From JAZDFP01 sp043801445 (GTDB lineage Bacteria; Planctomycetota; MHYJ01; JACQXL01), in contig JAZDMB010000057.1 in assembly GCA_043801445.1 (NCBI GenBank), positions 1-64,000 on the forward strand: a stretch of 64,000 bases of DNA. Reading direction: 5' to 3'. Positions within the stretch are counted from its first letter, which is position 1; every line of letters begins with the position of its first letter. Shown here piece by piece: positions 60,557-64,000 of this stretch. Under the pieces are notes generated by a model. The model worked only from the letters and a program-made list of their open reading frames with translations, was not told the DNA's origin and did no database searches. The translations under genes and the position numbers were made by a program.

Positions 60557-63505
60557 CTAATAGGTAATAATAATCTGGCCGTTGCCACTCTGATAGCCGC
60601 TTGTATACGTGGGTGCAGGGCTAGTTGTTACGGAATAGGACGAACCGCCGCCACCGCCACCGGCGCCGTTGTAGTTGCTACCGCCAGCACCACCACCACC
60701 GTAGTAGCCGCTGCCGCCACCACCACCACCACCGCTGCTGCCGGCGCCACCGCTGCCACCGGCGCCCAGAGTGCCGCCCTCGCCGGTGCCGCCGCCACCA
60801 CCACCGCCGCTGCCGCCGGCGGTCTGGGTGCCGCCGCCACCACCACCGCTGCCGGCGCCGCCGCTGCCGGCGGTGCCGTTTTGGCCACCGGTGCCGCCGC
60901 CGCCGCTGCCGGCGCCGCCGCTGCCACCGCCTCCTCCTCCGCCGGCAACAACGACACGGTAATCGGTGGGAGTGATGGTAGTGCCTTCTTGACGGATATC
61001 CGAAGCGCCGCCGCCACCGCCTCCTCCGTAGGAACCACCGGTGCCACCGGTGCCACCACCGTTGTAGCCACTGTCGTAGCCGCTGTAGTAGCCCTGGCCG
61101 CCGACATAGATATAGAGTATCTGGTCAGCCGTGACTGAGAGCGTCGTCTGCACCCGTGCCCCGTTGCCGCCGTCGCCAGTGGCGCTGCCGCCGCTGGCGC
61201 CTCTTGCATCCACTATAATTGAGGTTACACCAGTTGGCACAACAAATGTCTGCACGGCGCCGGTATAGTCAAACGTGGACACCGATGCTATGGTAGTAAA
61301 ACTCCAGACAATACCGGTAGTAGTTCCGCCGGCATTGACTGAATCAATCCGCCAATAGTAGGTGGTGGGATACGAAAGAACGGAAGGACTGAAGGACGTA
61401 ATAACAGTATTGGTCTGAAAAGTTCCGGGTGAGGTCGTGCCGAAATAGACATTATATGTTGCGCCCGAAACCGCTCCCCAGCTAAGTTGCTGGTTAGTCG
61501 GGACATTGGTTGCGCCATTAGAAGGATTAGGTGAATCAACCTGGGCTGGTGGTGCAACTAACGTGGTAAATGTCTGATTTAAGCCGTTAGTCGTGCCTCC
61601 GGCATTGGTTGCTACAACCCTGAAGTTATATAGTGTAGCGACTGATAATGAACTTATGTTTGCAGAAACACTAACCGGACTCGTGCCGCTACCAGGAAGT
61701 GAAGAGACATTTGCTGTGCTTCCATAAGATGTAGAGGTTCCATAATCAAAGTAGCAAGAAGTAACATTCGCTCCATTTGGATTTACAGTTCCGTTTAACG
61801 TAGCTGAATTAACGGTTATGTTAGTAGCCGCATTAGTGGTACAGGTCGGTGATGGGGTGCCGGTGTTGAAGGTCTGGTTTAAGCCGTTAGCCGTGCCTCC
61901 GGCATTGGTTGCTACAACCCTGAAATTATATAGTGTGCTGGCTGATAACGAACTTATGTTTGCAGAAACACTAACATTACTCGTGCCACTACCAGGAAGT
62001 GGAGAAACGGTTGCGGTGCTTCCATAAGATGTAGAGGTGCCATAATCAAAGTAACAAGAGGTAATATTCGCTCCATTTGGGTTAACAGTCCCATTTAATG
62101 TAGCAGAAGTAGCGCTTATATTACTGGCCGTATCAGTGGTGCAGGTGGGCGGCGGTGCGGTGGTGGTGAAGGTCTGATTTAAGCCGTTAGTCGTGCCTCC
62201 GGCATTGGTTGCCACAACCCTGAAATTATAGAGTGTGCTTCCTAATAATCCGCTTATATCCGCATTAACCGGGACATTACTCGTCCCACTGCCTATGGAC
62301 TGTGAAGTTGTGGTATCAGTATATGAAGTAGTCACACCATAATTGAAATAAGCCGTGGTGTTAAAACCATTAGGATTTACCATCCCATTTAATGTAGCAG
62401 AATTATAGGTTAAATTAGTAGCATTATTAGTAGTGCAGGTCGGCGGTGGTGGTGTAGTGGTAAATGTCAGATTATTTCCATAGGTTGTTCCGGTGGCATT
62501 GACTCCGACAACCCTGAAGTTATAGAGAGTATTTAGAGTAAGACTATTGTCTGTGGCTGAAACTGCAACACTTAAAGTGCCGCTGCCGATGGACTGCGAA
62601 GTGGTTGTTACTGTGTACGAAGTAGTTAGACCATAATTGAAATAGGCAGTAGTAGTAATCCCATTCGGATTGACCGTCCCGTTTAATCGGGCTGAATTGG
62701 TAGTGATATTGTCAGCCGCATCAGTAGTGCAGGTCGGCGCCGAACCAACAGGGGCACCGGTAATAAACGTCAAATTAGTCCCGTAGGTTGTTCCGGCAGA
62801 AGAGGTTCCGGCTACCCTGAAATTATACTGTGTACTTGATAATAATCCGCTTATATTAGCATTAACCGGAACATTGGTTGTCTCGCTGCCAATTGCCTGT
62901 GCAGTTGTGATTTCAGTATATGAGATAGTTAAACCATAATTGAAATAGGCAGTAGTTGTGGTACCGTTCGGATTGACCGTGCCGTTTAATCGGGCTGAAT
63001 TAGAATTAATATTATTTGCAGGATTGGTAACGCAGGTAGGTGGTAGTCCTGCAGTAGTAAAGGTCCGATTTGTCCCGTTGAACACAATACCTGTTCCACC
63101 ACTGCCTGTGGTTGCATGGATTCTGAAATTATAGGTGGTATAGGGTGATAATCCGGTTATGGTAGCAGTGACAGTAACTGGACTCGTGCCGGAGCCGATG
63201 TTTTGAGAAGCGGTATTGGAGCCATATACTATAGTCGTGCCGAACTGGAAATATACAAAAATACCGGCGCCATTAGGATTGACCGTGCCGTTTAGGGTAG
63301 CAGAAGTCTGGGTGATATTAGTGGCGGGATTGGTTATTGGTACAATTGTCACTGATGTGACACTGCTCCCGCTACTGCCTCCACCGCCACCACAACCGCC
63401 ATAGTTAAATGTAGTAATATAAGCCAAGGATATGACCACTATTATCGCTACTAACCATTTTTTGTTTGCCCCGAAATAATCGGGACTCCGTTGCGACTTC
63501 GCCAT
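60557..63505 (-). CDS. FN3-like repeat protein with glycine-rich C-terminal domain
   Basis: 982 residues. AAGGAGGC precedes the ATG. A membrane segment (about 17-35) ends near NYGGC and is followed by poly-Gly, so it is lipoprotein-like or anchored. Six tandem modules of about 95 residues (about 50-660) carry NSATLNGTVNPNG, YFNYGLTTSYT and YNFRVVATNAGGT. An FN3-like module (about 660-755) follows. The C-terminal region (about 757-982) is very rich in glycine, starting FDYTGAVQTFVVPTGVTSIIVDARGASGG, and resembles Gly_rich surface domains. It probably acts at the cell surface in adhesion or matrix. It is a paralogue of the gene at 1-3027. The DNA repeats are near-identical, so misassembly is possible. 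Confidence 0.82.
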   Translation of the reverse strand: MAKSQRSPDYFGANKKWLVAIIVVISLAYITTFNYGGCGGGGGSSGSSVTSVTIVPITNPATNITQTSATLNGTVNPNGAGIFVYFQFGTTIVYGSNTASQNIGSGTSPVTVTATITGLSPYTTYNFRIHATTGSGGTGIVFNGTNRTFTTAGLPPTCVTNPANNINSNSARLNGTVNPNGTTTTAYFNYGLTISYTEITTAQAIGSETTNVPVNANISGLLSSTQYNFRVAGTSSAGTTYGTNLTFITGAPVGSAPTCTTDAADNITTNSARLNGTVNPNGITTTAYFNYGLTTSYTVTTTSQSIGSGTLSVAVSATDNSLTLNTLYNFRVVGVNATGTTYGNNLTFTTTPPPPTCTTNNATNLTYNSATLNGMVNPNGFNTTAYFNYGVTTSYTDTTTSQSIGSGTSNVPVNADISGLLGSTLYNFRVVATNAGGTTNGLNQTFTTTAPPPTCTTDTASNISATSATLNGTVNPNGANITSCYFDYGTSTSYGSTATVSPLPGSGTSNVSVSANISSLSASTLYNFRVVATNAGGTANGLNQTFNTGTPSPTCTTNAATNITVNSATLNGTVNPNGANVTSCYFDYGTSTSYGSTANVSSLPGSGTSPVSVSANISSLSVATLYNFRVVATNAGGTTNGLNQTFTTLVAPPAQVDSPNPSNGATNVPTNQQLSWGAVSGATYNVYFGTTSPGTFQTNTVITSFSPSVLSYPTTYYWRIDSVNAGGTTTGIVWSFTTIASVSTFDYTGAVQTFVVPTGVTSIIVDARGASGGSATGDGGNGARVQTTLSVTADQILYIYVGGQGYYSGYDSGYNGGGTGGTGGSYGGGGGGGASDIRQEGTTITPTDYRVVVAGGGGGGGSGGAGSGGGGTGGQNGTAGSGGAGSGGGGGGTQTAGGSGGGGGGGTGEGGTLGAGGSGGAGSSGGGGGGGSGYYGGGGAGGSNYNGAGGGGGGSSYSVTTSPAPTYTSGYQSGNGQIIITY

Positions 63506-63616
63506 AAAATGCCTCCTTATTGTTAAGTTAATTAGTTGTTAGTTGTTAGTTAACTTGGTTGTTAGTTATTAGCCGGTATTATACCACGTCAAAGTAAAAA
63601 GTCAATGGGGAAATAT

Positions 63617-63979
63617 TTATACCTCCAATTCTTTTATGAATTCGTTGAGACGGAAACGATGTTTTTCCGGTATCTGGTCAATATGTAATCCTAATGAGAT
63701 AGAACCATTACTATTAATCCATCGCACCGAACAGAGCATATGGATTTTTTCTAAATCACATTGCTCAATAAACAATGTAACTTGAAATGGTTTAAGCGGT
63801 AAACTACAGCTTGGTATTTCTATATCCGAAACATCTATTTCTGATGAATTAATATTGCAAACCCGTGCAGAACCTTCTTCTATAATGTTGCCTTCAGGGA
63901 CACTAACTAATACGAATCTAACAGGAATATTCAAACCCCATCTATAACATTTCTGTTGTTCAATTTGTGCTATATTCAT
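63617..63979 (-). CDS. PilZ-like domain protein
   Basis: 120 residues from ATG 63979, with GAGGTGAT 4 bases upstream; a GTG at 63988 is in frame. The N-terminus CYRWGLNIPVRF, then ARVCNINSSEIDVSDIEIP (an INxS-like motif in the PilZ position), CSVRWINSNGSISLGLHID and IPEKHRFRLNEFIKELE suggest a PilZ fold. The arginine motif is incomplete. A c-di-GMP role is a guess. Confidence 0.6.
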   Translation of the reverse strand: MNIAQIEQQKCYRWGLNIPVRFVLVSVPEGNIIEEGSARVCNINSSEIDVSDIEIPSCSLPLKPFQVTLFIEQCDLEKIHMLCSVRWINSNGSISLGLHIDQIPEKHRFRLNEFIKELEV

Positions 63980-64000
63980 ATTAATCACCTCACTTTAAGT

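Noticed and set aside
60625..61209. Arg/His-rich and Ala-rich ORFs opposite or overlapping the glycine-rich domain
   Set aside because: They are shadow frames of GC-rich glycine codons in the 60557-63505 gene.

Overview
This 64 kb window is protein-dense, low-GC DNA (roughly 40% by eye) from a Gram-negative bacterium. Lipid A and LPS-type genes (lpxB, GT9 and GT4 glycosyltransferases), an outer-membrane porin, an MCE-domain lipid-transport protein and many lipoproteins point to a double membrane. Formate-tetrahydrofolate ligase, a corrinoid protein subunit of the CODH/acetyl-CoA synthase complex and an archaeal-type fructose-bisphosphate aldolase/phosphatase suggest C1 metabolism by the Wood-Ljungdahl route with gluconeogenesis. 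With the Hanks-type kinase fused to an FGE/SUMF1 domain and the long FN3-repeat surface proteins, the closest fit I can suggest is a Planctomycetota- or Omnitrophota-like lineage. That placement is an inference and not proven by the window.

Layout. 1-8.3 kb (minus strand): a truncated FN3-repeat lipoprotein, a small lipoprotein, a kinase-FGE fusion and ispG. 8.5-18.5 kb (plus): rpmF-plsX, an MCE protein, a glycan cluster (GT9, GT4, acetyltransferase-methyltransferase fusion), hutI and a porin closed by a strong terminator. 18.5-30.3 kb (minus): an aromatic amino-acid supraoperon, trpE-trpG-lipoprotein-trpD-trpC-trpF-trpB-trpA-aroF-pheA-tyrA-aroF. It is preceded by a promoter, a short leader ORF rich in Trp/Tyr/Phe codons and an attenuator-like terminator. 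30.3-33.8 kb: an accessory stretch with a 12 x 22-bp tandem array, two putative PD-(D/E)XK nucleases and a tiny membrane protein. 33.8-38.2 kb (minus): a saccharopine dehydrogenase-like gene, rnpA, a PilZ-NIL fusion, obg and a Wza-type export protein. 38.3-41 kb (plus): tilS, malic enzyme, tRNA-Asn. 41-50.2 kb (minus): HD-GYP, fhs, acsD, an amidohydrolase, lpxB, a Gfo/Idh oxidoreductase, FBP aldolase/phosphatase and a TPR protein. 50.2-57 kb (plus): a TPR lipoprotein, large-type SRP RNA, an M42 peptidase and a P-type ATPase (these two are noticeably more GC-rich), and an unknown membrane protein. 57-64 kb (minus): two unknown proteins with a 7 x 21-bp dyad array upstream, an esterase, a second FN3/Gly-rich surface protein and a PilZ-like protein.

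Two signals stand out. First, the aromatic supraoperon has a ribosome-mediated attenuator whose leader peptide contains Trp, Tyr and Phe codons, matching the mix of Trp and Phe/Tyr genes downstream. Second, the window is peppered with several families of interspersed palindromic repeats. Members sit in frame inside protein-coding genes (rnpA, trpE twice, trpG, trpF, an M42 peptidase, a lipoprotein), much as Rickettsia palindromic elements do.
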